From Bacteroidota bacterium (lineage in GTDB: Bacteria; Bacteroidota; Bacteroidia; Chitinophagales; Saprospiraceae), in NCBI GenBank assembly GCA_003045895.1, contig PZPC01000009.1, forward strand, positions 29,692 to 93,691: a stretch of 64,000 bases of DNA, read 5' to 3'. The position numbers and the translations under genes were made by a program. Shown here piece by piece: positions 45,342 through 55,806 of the stretch (its first letter is position 1; each line of letters opens with the position of its first letter). The notes under the pieces are model-generated. The model did no database searches and was not told the origin of the DNA. It saw only the letters and a program-made list of their open reading frames with translations.

Positions 45342-45426
45342 GATGTTAAATGCTTATAATTAGGAACAGATACCCTCATCGTTTAAGTTTCAGGTATCTG
45401 TTCCTTAATAAAAAATGAAAGAAAAA

Positions 45427-48400
45427 TTATTTCAGGTAAACAATGCGTTCGGTAGCTTCAACTTGGCCATTTACCATCATTCGTACAAAGTAAGTTCCGG
45501 AAGGAACATTCGCCGCTGGCTGCCAGAAGTGGTATTGCACACCCTTAGTACTAGCCTTAATGGACTGTTGATCCATCTGTTGCCCCATAACCGACCAAAT
45601 ACTAAGCTCTACTTGATCTCCTTCGTTGGCAACGTAGGATAACTGCACGCTTTCTTGGAAAGGATTGGGCTTCGCCAACAATTCGTATTCCATCAGCTCC
45701 CGCTCGGTATTCAATACTTTTTGTTCAAAAGCAATACTTCTCTGGGGCTTGTTCGTCTCATCGGGTGTGGTAGCCAAAGCTGGGCTACAGTAGCCTTCTG
45801 GATCACTTATACTTACCCGTGTACTACAGATGCTGTAATTGTTGTAAGCATCAATAAAGTAAATACTTATTAAGCGAGTAGTACCTACGTGGCTACAGTT
45901 GTAGTTGTTGGATGCTGGTGAAATGTACACGGTTACTGGTGTACAATTGTCCGCAACATTCGTAATAGCAGGCAAAGTACTTACCGATACCGTACCACCT
46001 ACGCCCAGGGCTACTTGTAGTATACCACCACAATAGGTTGGCAGCGTAGGAGCACGCTTGTCTTCTACGGTTACTGAAGCGGTACACTGCGCAGTATTTC
46101 CATTTACGTCACTAGCTGTTACGGTTACCGTTCTTGTACCAATGTCTGCACAAGTGAAGCTATTGGGGGTAACACTTACTTGGGCAATACCACAGGCATC
46201 GCTACTACTCAAGGTTACCAGACTGGAAGCGAGCGAAATACTACCTGTAACGCCTAGTCTTACTACCGCATTTTTACAAGTTACAACTGGGTTAGTGGCA
46301 TCCACTACCGTTACTAAGGCATTACACGTACTGGTATTGCCGCTGGCGTCCGTAGCCGTTAGTATTACTGTTGGAGGTGAGCTAACATCTGCACAAGTAA
46401 ACTGCGTTCTGCTAAGCGTCAAGGATGGCGTACTGCAATTGTCCGTTGAAGCACTACCTATTGTAGCTGGTGTAAGATTAACAGAACCATTAGCATCTAA
46501 TGTCACGGTAGTGTTTTGGCACAAAGCTTCTGGAGCAACTTGATCTACTATGTTTACTCGGAAATTACATACCACATAGTTGTTACTTCCATCAATGATG
46601 TAAACGGTCATAAATCTGTTTGTTCCTAAGTCAGCACAAGTAAACGTTGTTCTACTGGTAAAATAGAGCGTAACATCTCCGCAATTGTCAGAAACATTGA
46701 GTATGCTATTGTCTAATGTAACTGTTCCGTCTACACCCAGCGACAGGTCGAATATTTGACCACAGAAATCTGGTACTGGAACACTATTATCCTGTACCGT
46801 CACCTCTGCCACACAGCTACTACTATTCCCACTAGCATCTTCCACCGTCAGCGTAACAGGATTACTACCAATCATACTACAATCGAAATCCGTCTGGCTG
46901 AGCGTCATATCAGCAATGCTGCAATTGTCGTAAGAGCCATTATCGATGTCGGCAATTGATACCGTAGCCAGTCCGTCTGCATCCAGATAAATGGTTGCAT
47001 GCTGACAGAAGGCGGTTGGTGCAATAGGGTCTGTCACCGTTACGGCTACTGTACACGTGCTCGAATTACCCGCTGCGTCCGTAACGGTCAAGGTAGTCGT
47101 TATGCCTGCCAGATCATCACAGTTGACCTCGTCGACAGCCAGGCTAAAGGTCAAGCCAAAAGCACCACAGTTGTCAGAAGAACCGGCTCCTGCCTGTGCG
47201 GCATCGAGGGTAGCGAGTCCGTTGTCGTCCAAGCTCACATTCAGATCATTACATACCACTTCTGGCGCAATGTCATCCAGCACAGCGACCATTACGTTGC
47301 AGGTAGTCACGTTGTTACTAGGATCGGCAATGGCTACTGCTACGGATGTCAGTTCGGTATCCAGGCAAGTAAATGCGGTTTGTCCAAGAATCGTGATGGA
47401 TGCCACCGCACAGTTGTCAGCACCAGCAGACAGATAGTCTGTGGTAAACTCAGCTTCGCCATAAGCGTCTAAATTCAGATAAATGGTCTGTCCACAATTT
47501 GCCAGGGTAGGAGCGGTGTTGTCCACAACCGTTACCGTAGCGGTACAAGTAGATTCAATACCGTTGATATCCGTTACCGTTAAGGTTACGGGGTTACCGC
47601 CCAGGTCGGCGCAAGTAAATACTGCTACATCCAAGACGATGGAAGCCAGCTCACAGTTATCAGAGCTACCCAATCCCACGACCAGTGGAGAGGCAGTGGC
47701 TTCCCCGTTTTCGTCGAGGCTTACCGTGGTATTATTACAAACAGCCAGTGGCGCTTCGGTATCCAAACCACCCACTTCGATGGTAGTTTGTGCGGTACAA
47801 CCAGCAGCATCGGTTACCAACACGGTATAGCTGCCTGCTACCAGGTTGTTGGCCAGGGCAGCCGTTTGTGCCGCAGCATCATCCCAGTGGTAAGTATAGG
47901 GCTGGGTTCCGCCGGTGACGTTCACGAAAGCAAAACCCGAAGCCGAACCGTCGCAGTCTGCATCAGCCGATACTATTTCCAGGTTCAGCGGTGTCGCTTG
48001 CTCAATCGTTACCATCGTGGCAGCCGTACAGCCGTTGGCATCCGTTACCACAACGGTGTAGTCGCCAGCGCCTAAGCCGGTTGCCGTAGCGGTAGTCTGA
48101 GCAGCAGCATCGTTCCAAAGGTAAGTATAGTCAGGTGCTCCGCCCGTAGCCGTCACCGTGGCCGAGCCATTGTTGATGCCGTTACAAGTCGCATTTTGGC
48201 TGTTGCTAATGACCGCCAGGACAGTGCCTGGTACCGTAACGCTCACCGTGCAGCTTGCGGTATTGCCTGCTGCATCCGTAGCCGTTAGGCTGACCAGTGT
48301 AGTTGAGCTAATCGCGATACCCACTTCCGTCAGTTGCTGAACAAGCACTAATCCGTCACAAGCGTCTGTAGCCGAGGCTAGGACAGCCAGATTAGGTAGG

Positions 48401-51400
48401 GTGTATACACAGTTTCCGGCAGCAACGGCAGCAACAGCAGTGGGGCAATTCAACACAGGTGCAGTAGCATCGGTAACCGTTACCGTGAAGGTGCAGGGCG
48501 CTGATTGGTTGCCTGCCAAATCGGTAGCTACATAGCTTACGGTCGTTTGGCCTAAGCCAAAGCTATCACCCGTAGTATGTGATCCTGTAAGTGTAAGTCC
48601 AGTGGTACAGTTGTCAGCAGCCGTAGGTGCTGTCCAGAAGGCTGGCGCAGCGCAAGTACCTGCAATTGCAGTTAGCGTTTGGTTACCTGGGCAGCTGCTC
48701 AAGGTTGGCAATATCTCATCTAAGATATTTACCAGGAAGGAACAACTTGCCTCATTGCCATTGGCATCGAAGCCAGTGTAGGTAACCGTTGTTTCGCTGG
48801 CGGGGAAATTAGCAGAGCCAAAACCTTCCGTGTTGGACACGGTAATACCTGGGCGATCCGTAGTGATAAGCACATCCTCAATTCCGCAATTGTCGACGAA
48901 GGTAGGATTCATCCAAAACGCTTCCGTTGTACAGCCTGCTTCCAGGGTAATGGTTTGTGTATCGGGGCAGTCGATGACTTGTATCTCGGCATTGTCAATG
49001 ATGTTGACCGTAGCGGTACAATTGGCGGAATTACCCGCAGCGTCCGTGACGGTTAAGGTAACGCTTGGTACAGCAGGTGCTGCTTCAGTCACCGATCCCA
49101 CTACGGAGATACCACCGATATCGGTACCACCACTTGGGTTGCGTACCACAAAGACAAGTTCGTTCGTGCCTGTTTGGAAAACACTTGATCCAACGCTAGG
49201 ATTCACGTAGTCGAAAGCCTGCTGGCCGTTGGCGCCATTCACAATCGCGCCCGTTTCGTCGAGGGTGAAGCGATGGTAAGGGACACCTCGGAAATTGGCC
49301 GATGTCCAGGTAGACTCACGTACCAGCAGCGTTCCATTCAGGTAAATTTCACCTTGGTTATCCACATTAAGCTGCATATCCAAGAACACATCATCCGTTG
49401 ATCCTAAAGTAAAGGTCTTGCGGAAGAAGTGAATATCTTGTGTAGAACGGACGGACTGTGCACCAGGCAATGCCTGACAAGGGTTGCCACCAAAGGCAGG
49501 CGAAATGGTATAGGTAGCTGTAGCAGGCAGGTTGCCCGCAACACCGCTAAAGCTAGCGCCACTACCACCACCAAGTTGTGTAATACTGCTTTCCACAAAG
49601 CTGGCATCAGATACAAAAGATTGGGTAGTTGTAGTTCCGCCATTCAGGTCATCACAGTCGAAGGTGGTTTGGCTTAAAGACATCTCTACAATAGCGCAGT
49701 TGTCCGTAGAGCCGCCGTCCACTTCTTCTGGGGTAAGTATACCCTGGCCGTTGGCGTCGAGGTATACCGTTACCGCTTCGAGGCAGTTGGCAGTGGGGTC
49801 GATATTGTCTTGCACCGTTACCGTAGCGGTGCAGGTAGCTGCGTTGCCGTTCACGTCGGTCACCGTGAGGGTGACACTGTTGGTACCGAGGTTATTGCAG
49901 CCAAAAGCCGTGGTGTTCAAGACCATGCCCGCGATACCGCAGGCGTCGCTCGACAAGTTGTCTATTTGTTCTGGTGTCACCGTCGCTTGGCCGTTTACAT
50001 CCAATTGTACGGTTACATCTTGGCAGAAGGTATCGGGTGCAACGTTGTCTTCGACAGTCACGTTGGCGGTGCAGGTGCTGCTGTTGCCGTTGATGTCGGT
50101 GACGGTGAGGGTGACGACTTTGCCACCGCTCGTCGTAGCATCGCCACTACCTACCCAGTTGGAGTTAGTTCCGTTCAGTGCAAAATTCCCAAGGGTGCCA
50201 TTGTAAACACCGCTTTCTTCCGTCAAAGTCGTGAGGCCTGCATTGTTACCTCCAGCTATGCCTTGATTGAACATATAGTGCGCAACCAGTCCAGTGTGTG
50301 AGCCTGTCAACTCTGCACCTGCTTGAGATGCTACATCAGAGGCAGAACGTGCGGTGTTCCATATACGCAGTTCAGAAATAGTCATGTTGGAATAGGCCGC
50401 ATCCTCACGAGCCAAATAGATGGGCGTACTTGGCAGATTGGGCGTGGTTGTCGGATTGGCACGGTTATTTGTCATCGTTTGGGGTGCACCGTTTACAAAA
50501 AGTTTCACGCGCTGACTTTCTGCCAGTGTCCCATCAAAAACCAAAGTAAACAAGTACTCCTGATTGGCAGACAATACCGTACTCCCTACCTCAAAGCCGT
50601 CCGCGCCATTACTTACGTTGACCGCCAAACGCGTACCCGATGGATCTAACTGTAATTGAAGATTACTGGTAAAGCTGGAACGCTTAGTAAAGATTGGCTT
50701 GTAAGCACCCAGTGCATTCAACGTAGCCCGTACCTCAATGGTCGTTGTAGCCGCACCGTTCAACGCAGGGATATTCGGAAGCTGGACAAAATCATTTGAA
50801 CCATCAAATTTCAGGGCATTGTTTACAGCCGCCGCGCTACCCACATCATCGCAGGTAAAGGCACTGATATCTAAGCTGGTGCTGGCAATGCCGCAATTAT
50901 CATCAGAACCATTGTCAATATCTTCAGCGGTAATACTTGCCGTACCCGCTGCATCCAATTGAACAGTAATGTCCTGACAAACAGCATTCGGGGCTTCATT
51001 ATCCACCACCGTTACCGTAAAGGTACACGCATCACTACCCACCGCATTCGTAGCCGTAGCCGTCACGGTCGTTGCTCCAACGGGGAAGCTCGTGCCGGGG
51101 TCTTGTGAGTACGTGATGCTAGAAGCAGGAATGCCGGTGGCATCGGTAGCGGCAAAGCTCACGACAGCGGCACACTCACCTGCGTCGTTGTTCACCGTGA
51201 TTGGGTCTGGGCATACGATAGCTGGGGCTAGACCGCTTACTGTTACCGTGAAGGAACAAGATACTGCGTTGTTACCTGCGTCCGTAGCCGTGTAGGTGAC
51301 GGTGCTTTCGCCAATGGGGAAGGTAGCGCCGCTGGCCAGGCCAGCGGTTTGGGCTACGCTTACGGTACAGTTATCGGTAGCTGTAGCAGCTGCGAAAGTA

Positions 51401-54400
51401 ACTACTGCGCCTGCGGCGCTGGTGGCTACTGCCTCGATGTTGGCTGGGCAGGTGATGGTGGGATTCACGTCATCGATCAGCGTCACCATTGAACTACAAT
51501 TAGCTTGGTTGCCGTTCGCATCGGTAGCCATGAAGCTGACAGTGGTGACGCCCAGACCGTAGGTGGCTGGCGCATCGTCTGTGATATTGACTACACCGCA
51601 GTTGTCGGTGGCAGTAGCGATGAAATCAACGGGCAGTTCACATACTGCGTCGCTGGCTGGGGTATTCACTACCGTAGGCGTTCCATTGATGGAGATGTTG
51701 CGGATGCAGCCGTTGAGCGACTTATTGCGTACCGTACTCCGGGTTGACAAGGTCATGACACTACCCGCATTGTTGCTGTACGCTAAATAAAGGCCATTAG
51801 AACTCGTCACCAATACACCGTCCAGATAGAAGCGGGTGGAATTACTAGCACGGACAACCTCGATATTATGCCAGCTACCCAGCGATAAAGTTTCCGCAGA
51901 AACCGTACCAGTAAATGAAACAAGACCATTCGGTATTGTAGGTACCACCATAATGTGGAGTTGACCTGCGTTATTCATACCGACTGCCAATTGCGCATCA
52001 CCATTGGCATCGCTAATAATGAGCGGCTCAAATGAGGTAGTGGTGCTGGGATAGGCATTCAATTTCACATCAAAACTAAAGCGAGAGGTCGCAGGCGACC
52101 ACGCAATTCCATTAGATGATACTTCGACGTAGTTCGCCAATCCACCAGGCAAGCAAACACCATCATTACCCGGAGCAGAACCGCCATTGTTGGCAGCATT
52201 CTGTCCAAGGTTATTGTCTTCGGTAAGGTCACTTGTTAATGGCCAGAACAATTGGCCACCTATGAGCGAGTAGCTGCTGCCACTGCCCGTGCTGCTGGTG
52301 TTGATAGTCACAGGAGCAGGGCAAGAAATTTCAGGCACTTCCGCATCCACCACCGTCACCGTAAAGGTACACGCATCACTACCCACCGCATTGGTAGCCG
52401 TAGCCGTCACCGTAGTCGTCCCAACGGGGAAGCTGGTGCCGGGGTCTTGTGAGTAAGTAATGGTAGAAGCAGGAATGCCGGTGGCATCGGTAGCGGCAAA
52501 GCTCACGATGGCAGCACACTCACCTGCGTCGTTGTTGACGGTGATGGGTGCAGGACAGGCGATGGCTGGTGCTAAGCCGCTCACCGTGATGGTGAAGGAG
52601 CACACAATGGTATTGGCACCCGCGTCGGTAGCCGTGAAGGTCACCGTGCTTTCGCCAATGGGGAAGGTCGCACCGCTGGCCAGGCCGGCGGTTTGTGCTA
52701 TCGTCATCGCACAATTGTCCGTGGCGGTAGCATCGGCAAAAGTAGCGGTTGCGCCGGCAGCTGATAGCGCTACCAGTTCCTGATTGGCAGGGCAAGTGAT
52801 GGTAGGTAGTACATAATCAGGGTCAGCTGAATCTACTAGTCCATCGCAATCATTGTCTAGCCCATCACATATTTCAGGAGAACCTGGGCTGATGCTGGCA
52901 TTGGTATCATCGCAATCTCCATCGCAGTAAGAATAGCCGTCGCCGTCGTTATCTATGGCTTCAGGCGTATTGCCTGGCACGCGCGCTCCGAAGACAAAAG
53001 CGACATAATTTTCTGCTGTATTGTAATCAAAAGAAAAAGAAGTATACGTGCCTACCAATCTGATAATGGCATTCCCTTCGCTTCCGGTAATGGAGGTAGG
53101 TGAATTAACAACCACATTATTGGACCACTCTACAATTACGGGGTAGGGGAATTCAATGGTAACATCAGCGTTACTTGCACCTATCGACCCAAAAACCAAA
53201 ACTGGATCTAATACGGGACTTTCAAAGGTCACTGTATTTGTTGAAACCAATCGATTTTTAATGGTGGGGTTTTGATCAGGTACATTGTACGCTGAAGGGA
53301 AGGATGCGTGATTTGGCATAAATGTCCCTGGCTGAACTCCAGCAGTAGAAATAAAAGTATAACCCACTCCATTGATACTCCCCGTAGCTTCTGAATAATC
53401 AGTTCCGTTGTAAACGGGTGGTGTTGTCCAGTAGAAATCACCCGCACAAGCACAGCCGTTATTATCCGCATCCAGACCAGTCACTGTATTGGGGCACAAG
53501 TCATCTGCGTCACAAACTCCGTCGCCGTCGGCATCAACGATGCTTACCGTCACGGTTTGGTTACAAGTTGCACTTTGTCCATTACCGTCATTGGCCGTCC
53601 AGACAACAGTTGTAGTACCTACCGGATAAGTGACGGGTGCATTATTGCTGTAGCTAATGGTCGTCGCGCAATTGTCGGTAGCAGTAGCTGTACCTAGTAC
53701 GACACCCGTTGCTGCGGTACAATCCCCTTCGTCTGTATTGACGGATACTGCTGCCGGGCAAGTGATGACGGGCGGGGTCGCATCCTCGATCGTCAGGCTG
53801 ATGCTGCCGGTGGCCGATTGGTCGGGGGCGCAGTCTCCCGCACCGTACTCCACCATATAGCCGACAATAGTGGGCTGGTTTCCCGGATAGTCATTCCACT
53901 TGCCACCGTTACGGAAGTGAACGTAAGATTCTCCAGTGGGATAGAAGTCACTATCGTTAGGTTCTCCAATAGCCCAATTGCTGTAGTTTCCACCAACAGG
54001 ACTACCGCCGGAAAGACCGCTCCAGAATACGGTTCCGGCCTCCGGACCGGTCACCCATTGCCACTCATGCGCTTGATTAAAATCGTTAGCTCCCATCCAG
54101 CCCTGCCCTTGCAGCTTGGTATTAACAAAATCCTGTTCTGCCTGAGAAGTAACCGTTACCAAATAACCCGGCTGGCCATTCAAAACCCGGGCTTCGGCGG
54201 CAGCCTTGGCTGCCGTCCAGGTAATGCTTGTCGCAGAAACAAACTCGTAGAAGTGTCCGTTATCCGCAAAGAACAGGTCGTTCCCGGCGGTCTTCACCAC
54301 GTAGCTCAGCGCCACGCTTCCCGTCACGCCAGCATTCGGTGTAAAGGTAAAGGTACCATCGCCATTATCGACAATTGCACCGTCGGCTGGGTTTACGAGG

Positions 54401-55806
54401 TTCACTTCCTGAACTTCCAGGGTAGCGCCATTGCTGGCTACGTCGCCGTCCAGGAGGGTAGCTGCGGAGATGGTTACCGCTGCACCGGGACAGCTCGTGC
54501 CCAAGTCTTCGGCATCGGCCGTGATGGTGAAGAATTCCAGGTTGGTTTCCATGGTCACGGACACCACGCAGGTGTTGTCGCTGTTGCCGTTTTCGTCGCT
54601 GGCGGTTACGGTTACAGCTGTGGTACCTGCTGCCGTGAAGTCGGTTTGACTTAATGCAAAGCTGACTGCGCCACCGCAGTTGTCGGTGCCACTCAGGCCC
54701 AGGTCGGCTGGTGTGAGGGTGTATTCATTACATAGGTTCAAGGTCAGGGTGGTCGCTGCTGGACAGGTGAAGCTTGGGGCGGTCGCATCCACCACCGTCA
54801 CCGTAAAGGTACACGCATCCGTACCCACGGCATTGGTAGCGGTAGCCGTCACGGTCGTTGCTCCAACGGGGAAACTCGTGCCGGGGTCTTGTGAGTACGC
54901 GATGGTAGAAGCAGGAATGCCCGTTGCATCTGTTGCCGTAAAGCTTACTACAGCAGCACACTCACCTGCGTCGTTGTTCACCGTGATTGGTTCAGGACAA
55001 ACGATGGCTGGTGCTACGCCCGAAACCGCTACGATGAAAGAGCAAGGTACAGCATTATTACCTGCATCGGTGGCGGTATAAGTAACCGTGCTTGCACCGA
55101 TGGGGAAGGTAGCTCCGCTGGCGAGGCCAGCCGTTTGGGCTACCGTTACCGTACAGTTGTCCGTGGCTGTTGCATCAGCGAAGGTAGCTGTTGCGCCTGC
55201 GGCGCTGGTAGCTGTAACCGTGATCGGGTCGGGACAGGTGATGGCGGGGTTTTGGGTATCTGTCCCAGCATCCACCGTTGCGCCAGATGTTGCACTACAG
55301 CTTATATTGCCATTATCGCGCACAACAATCTGATAAGTATCATCTGCCAATCCTGTGAAGACATTGGATGGGTCAAAAGACACACCATTGTCAATAGAAT
55401 ATTCTAGTGCGCCAGTACATCCGGTGCAAGTGGCGGCGATGGTCAGTGTGCCGTCATTGGCACCTGGGCAGGTTTCGGCTGTTGGCGTAACTGAGGTGAT
55501 TGCGATGTTGCAAGATGCCCCCCCACCATTCAGCCGCGCCATACGGTTTCTACCAGTACCGTCATACCCTGTAAAGTCCCCCCCGATGAGGATTTTCCCG
55601 TCGGGCTGCATGGCCATGGCCCAGACCGTGTTGTTGGTGCCCGCGCCATAGTCAAAACCCAGATCGGTGGGGTTAAAGGTGGCGTCAATGGTGCCCGCTT
55701 GGGCGTGGAGGCTCGTGCTGCCCAGCAATAGCCAGCAAATACCAGAGAGAATAAGAAGAGCAAGCTTGTTGCCAACGGTGTTCATAAGGGGTAAAAAATT
55801 ACGCAT
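45427..55806 (-). CDS. Giant HYR / C-type lectin / LamG surface protein, T9SS type A (3459 residues)
   Basis: The start at ATG 55806 gives a clean signal peptide (MRNFLPLMNTVGNK, then ALLILSGICWLLLG); the frame is open upstream but without sense. Modules in order, approximate residues: delta-60 propeller repeat 25-90 (DGKILIGGDFTGYDGTG); SprB-like 100-175; HYR pair 188-342; Ig-like with C-type lectin domain 511-654 (WMGANDFN, WAIGEPND); HYR; TSP3-like Asp repeats (DADGDGVCDADD); MopE-like metal motif 953-998 (DGDGYSYCDGDCDD); HYR pair 1001-1154; LamG 1180-1385; HYR pair 1450-1603; LamG about 1640-1885; then a long run of HYR-like units (VTLTVTDVNGNAATC) with two SprB repeats near 2525-2680; type A signal from about 3380 (AKPNPFQESVQLSY). 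It is a probable adhesin. No catalytic site was recognised. Confidence 0.93.
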   Translation of the reverse strand: MRNFLPLMNTVGNKLALLILSGICWLLLGSTSLHAQAGTIDATFNPTDLGFDYGAGTNNTVWAMAMQPDGKILIGGDFTGYDGTGRNRMARLNGGGASCNIAITSVTPTAETCPGANDGTLTIAATCTGCTGALEYSIDNGVSFDPSNVFTGLADDTYQIVVRDNGNISCSATSGATVDAGTDTQNPAITCPDPITVTATSAAGATATFADATATDNCTVTVAQTAGLASGATFPIGASTVTYTATDAGNNAVPCSFIVAVSGVAPAIVCPEPITVNNDAGECAAVVSFTATDATGIPASTIAYSQDPGTSFPVGATTVTATATNAVGTDACTFTVTVVDATAPSFTCPAATTLTLNLCNEYTLTPADLGLSGTDNCGGAVSFALSQTDFTAAGTTAVTVTASDENGNSDNTCVVSVTMETNLEFFTITADAEDLGTSCPGAAVTISAATLLDGDVASNGATLEVQEVNLVNPADGAIVDNGDGTFTFTPNAGVTGSVALSYVVKTAGNDLFFADNGHFYEFVSATSITWTAAKAAAEARVLNGQPGYLVTVTSQAEQDFVNTKLQGQGWMGANDFNQAHEWQWVTGPEAGTVFWSGLSGGSPVGGNYSNWAIGEPNDSDFYPTGESYVHFRNGGKWNDYPGNQPTIVGYMVEYGAGDCAPDQSATGSISLTIEDATPPVITCPAAVSVNTDEGDCTAATGVVLGTATATDNCATTISYSNNAPVTYPVGTTTVVWTANDGNGQSATCNQTVTVSIVDADGDGVCDADDLCPNTVTGLDADNNGCACAGDFYWTTPPVYNGTDYSEATGSINGVGYTFISTAGVQPGTFMPNHASFPSAYNVPDQNPTIKNRLVSTNTVTFESPVLDPVLVFGSIGASNADVTIEFPYPVIVEWSNNVVVNSPTSITGSEGNAIIRLVGTYTSFSFDYNTAENYVAFVFGARVPGNTPEAIDNDGDGYSYCDGDCDDTNASISPGSPEICDGLDNDCDGLVDSADPDYVLPTITCPANQELVALSAAGATATFADATATDNCAMTIAQTAGLASGATFPIGESTVTFTATDAGANTIVCSFTITVSGLAPAIACPAPITVNNDAGECAAIVSFAATDATGIPASTITYSQDPGTSFPVGTTTVTATATNAVGSDACTFTVTVVDAEVPEISCPAPVTINTSSTGSGSSYSLIGGQLFWPLTSDLTEDNNLGQNAANNGGSAPGNDGVCLPGGLANYVEVSSNGIAWSPATSRFSFDVKLNAYPSTTTSFEPLIISDANGDAQLAVGMNNAGQLHIMVVPTIPNGLVSFTGTVSAETLSLGSWHNIEVVRASNSTRFYLDGVLVTSSNGLYLAYSNNAGSVMTLSTRSTVRNKSLNGCIRNISINGTPTVVNTPASDAVCELPVDFIATATDNCGVVNITDDAPATYGLGVTTVSFMATDANGNQANCSSMVTLIDDVNPTITCPANIEAVATSAAGAVVTFAAATATDNCTVSVAQTAGLASGATFPIGESTVTYTATDAGNNAVSCSFTVTVSGLAPAIVCPDPITVNNDAGECAAVVSFAATDATGIPASSITYSQDPGTSFPVGATTVTATATNAVGSDACTFTVTVVDNEAPNAVCQDITVQLDAAGTASITAEDIDNGSDDNCGIASTSLDISAFTCDDVGSAAAVNNALKFDGSNDFVQLPNIPALNGAATTTIEVRATLNALGAYKPIFTKRSSFTSNLQLQLDPSGTRLAVNVSNGADGFEVGSTVLSANQEYLFTLVFDGTLAESQRVKLFVNGAPQTMTNNRANPTTTPNLPSTPIYLAREDAAYSNMTISELRIWNTARSASDVASQAGAELTGSHTGLVAHYMFNQGIAGGNNAGLTTLTEESGVYNGTLGNFALNGTNSNWVGSGDATTSGGKVVTLTVTDINGNSSTCTANVTVEDNVAPDTFCQDVTVQLDVNGQATVTPEQIDNLSSDACGIAGMVLNTTAFGCNNLGTNSVTLTVTDVNGNAATCTATVTVQDNIDPTANCLEAVTVYLDANGQGILTPEEVDGGSTDNCAIVEMSLSQTTFDCDDLNGGTTTTQSFVSDASFVESSITQLGGGSGASFSGVAGNLPATATYTISPAFGGNPCQALPGAQSVRSTQDIHFFRKTFTLGSTDDVFLDMQLNVDNQGEIYLNGTLLVRESTWTSANFRGVPYHRFTLDETGAIVNGANGQQAFDYVNPSVGSSVFQTGTNELVFVVRNPSGGTDIGGISVVGSVTEAAPAVPSVTLTVTDAAGNSANCTATVNIIDNAEIQVIDCPDTQTITLEAGCTTEAFWMNPTFVDNCGIEDVLITTDRPGITVSNTEGFGSANFPASETTVTYTGFDANGNEASCSFLVNILDEILPTLSSCPGNQTLTAIAGTCAAPAFWTAPTAADNCTTGLTLTGSHTTGDSFGLGQTTVSYVATDLAGNQSAPCTFTVTVTDATAPVLNCPTAVAAVAAGNCVYTLPNLAVLASATDACDGLVLVQQLTEVGIAISSTTLVSLTATDAAGNTASCTVSVTVPGTVLAVISNSQNATCNGINNGSATVTATGGAPDYTYLWNDAAAQTTATATGLGAGDYTVVVTDANGCTAATMVTIEQATPLNLEIVSADADCDGSASGFAFVNVTGGTQPYTYHWDDAAAQTAALANNLVAGSYTVLVTDAAGCTAQTTIEVGGLDTEAPLAVCNNTTVSLDENGEATASPLVVGLGSSDNCELASIVLDVAVFTCADLGGNPVTLTVTDINGIESTCTATVTVVDNTAPTLANCGQTIYLNLDAYGEAEFTTDYLSAGADNCAVASITILGQTAFTCLDTELTSVAVAIADPSNNVTTCNVMVAVLDDIAPEVVCNDLNVSLDDNGLATLDAAQAGAGSSDNCGAFGLTFSLAVDEVNCDDLAGITTTLTVTDAAGNSSTCTVAVTVTDPIAPTAFCQHATIYLDADGLATVSIADIDNGSYDNCSIADMTLSQTDFDCSMIGSNPVTLTVEDASGNSSSCVAEVTVQDNSVPVPDFCGQIFDLSLGVDGTVTLDNSILNVSDNCGDVTLYFTSRTTFTCADLGTNRFMTVYIIDGSNNYVVCNFRVNIVDQVAPEALCQNTTVTLDANGSVNLTPATIGSASTDNCSTPSLTLSRTQFTCADVSSPPTVILTATDASGNTSTCNALVTVVDATNPVVTCKNAVVRLGVTGSISLASSLVTLSSSDACGIAQVSVTPNSFTCADIGTRTVTVTASDVNGNTAQCTASVTVEDKRAPTLPTYCGGILQVALGVGGTVSVSTLPAITNVADNCTPVTVYISPASNNYNCSHVGTTRLISIYFIDAYNNYSICSTRVSISDPEGYCSPALATTPDETNKPQRSIAFEQKVLNTERELMEYELLAKPNPFQESVQLSYVANEGDQVELSIWSVMGQQMDQQSIKASTKGVQYHFWQPAANVPSGTYFVRMMVNGQVEATERIVYLK
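50999..51460 (-). repeat. HYR-pair repeat, copy C
   Basis: About 155 codons nearly identical to the segments at 52346-52806 and 54781-55245. All encode QTAGLASGATFPIG and NNDAGECAA with YSQDPGTSFPVG. High similarity at DNA level points to recent duplication or gene conversion. Confidence 0.85.
52346..52806 (-). repeat. HYR-pair repeat, copy B
   Basis: Second copy of the HYR pair of about 155 codons. It follows the MopE-like metal-binding motif, whereas copy A follows an SprB-like unit and copy C follows the first LamG module. Confidence 0.85.
54781..55245 (-). repeat. HYR-pair repeat, copy A
   Basis: N-terminal copy of the HYR pair of about 155 codons. The same order of two HYR domains is kept in all three copies, so the pair was duplicated as one unit. 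Confidence 0.85.

Noticed and set aside
46058..55651. Many open frames antisense to the giant HYR gene
   Set aside because: They follow the repeat pattern of the HYR units on the minus strand and have repeating low-complexity products.
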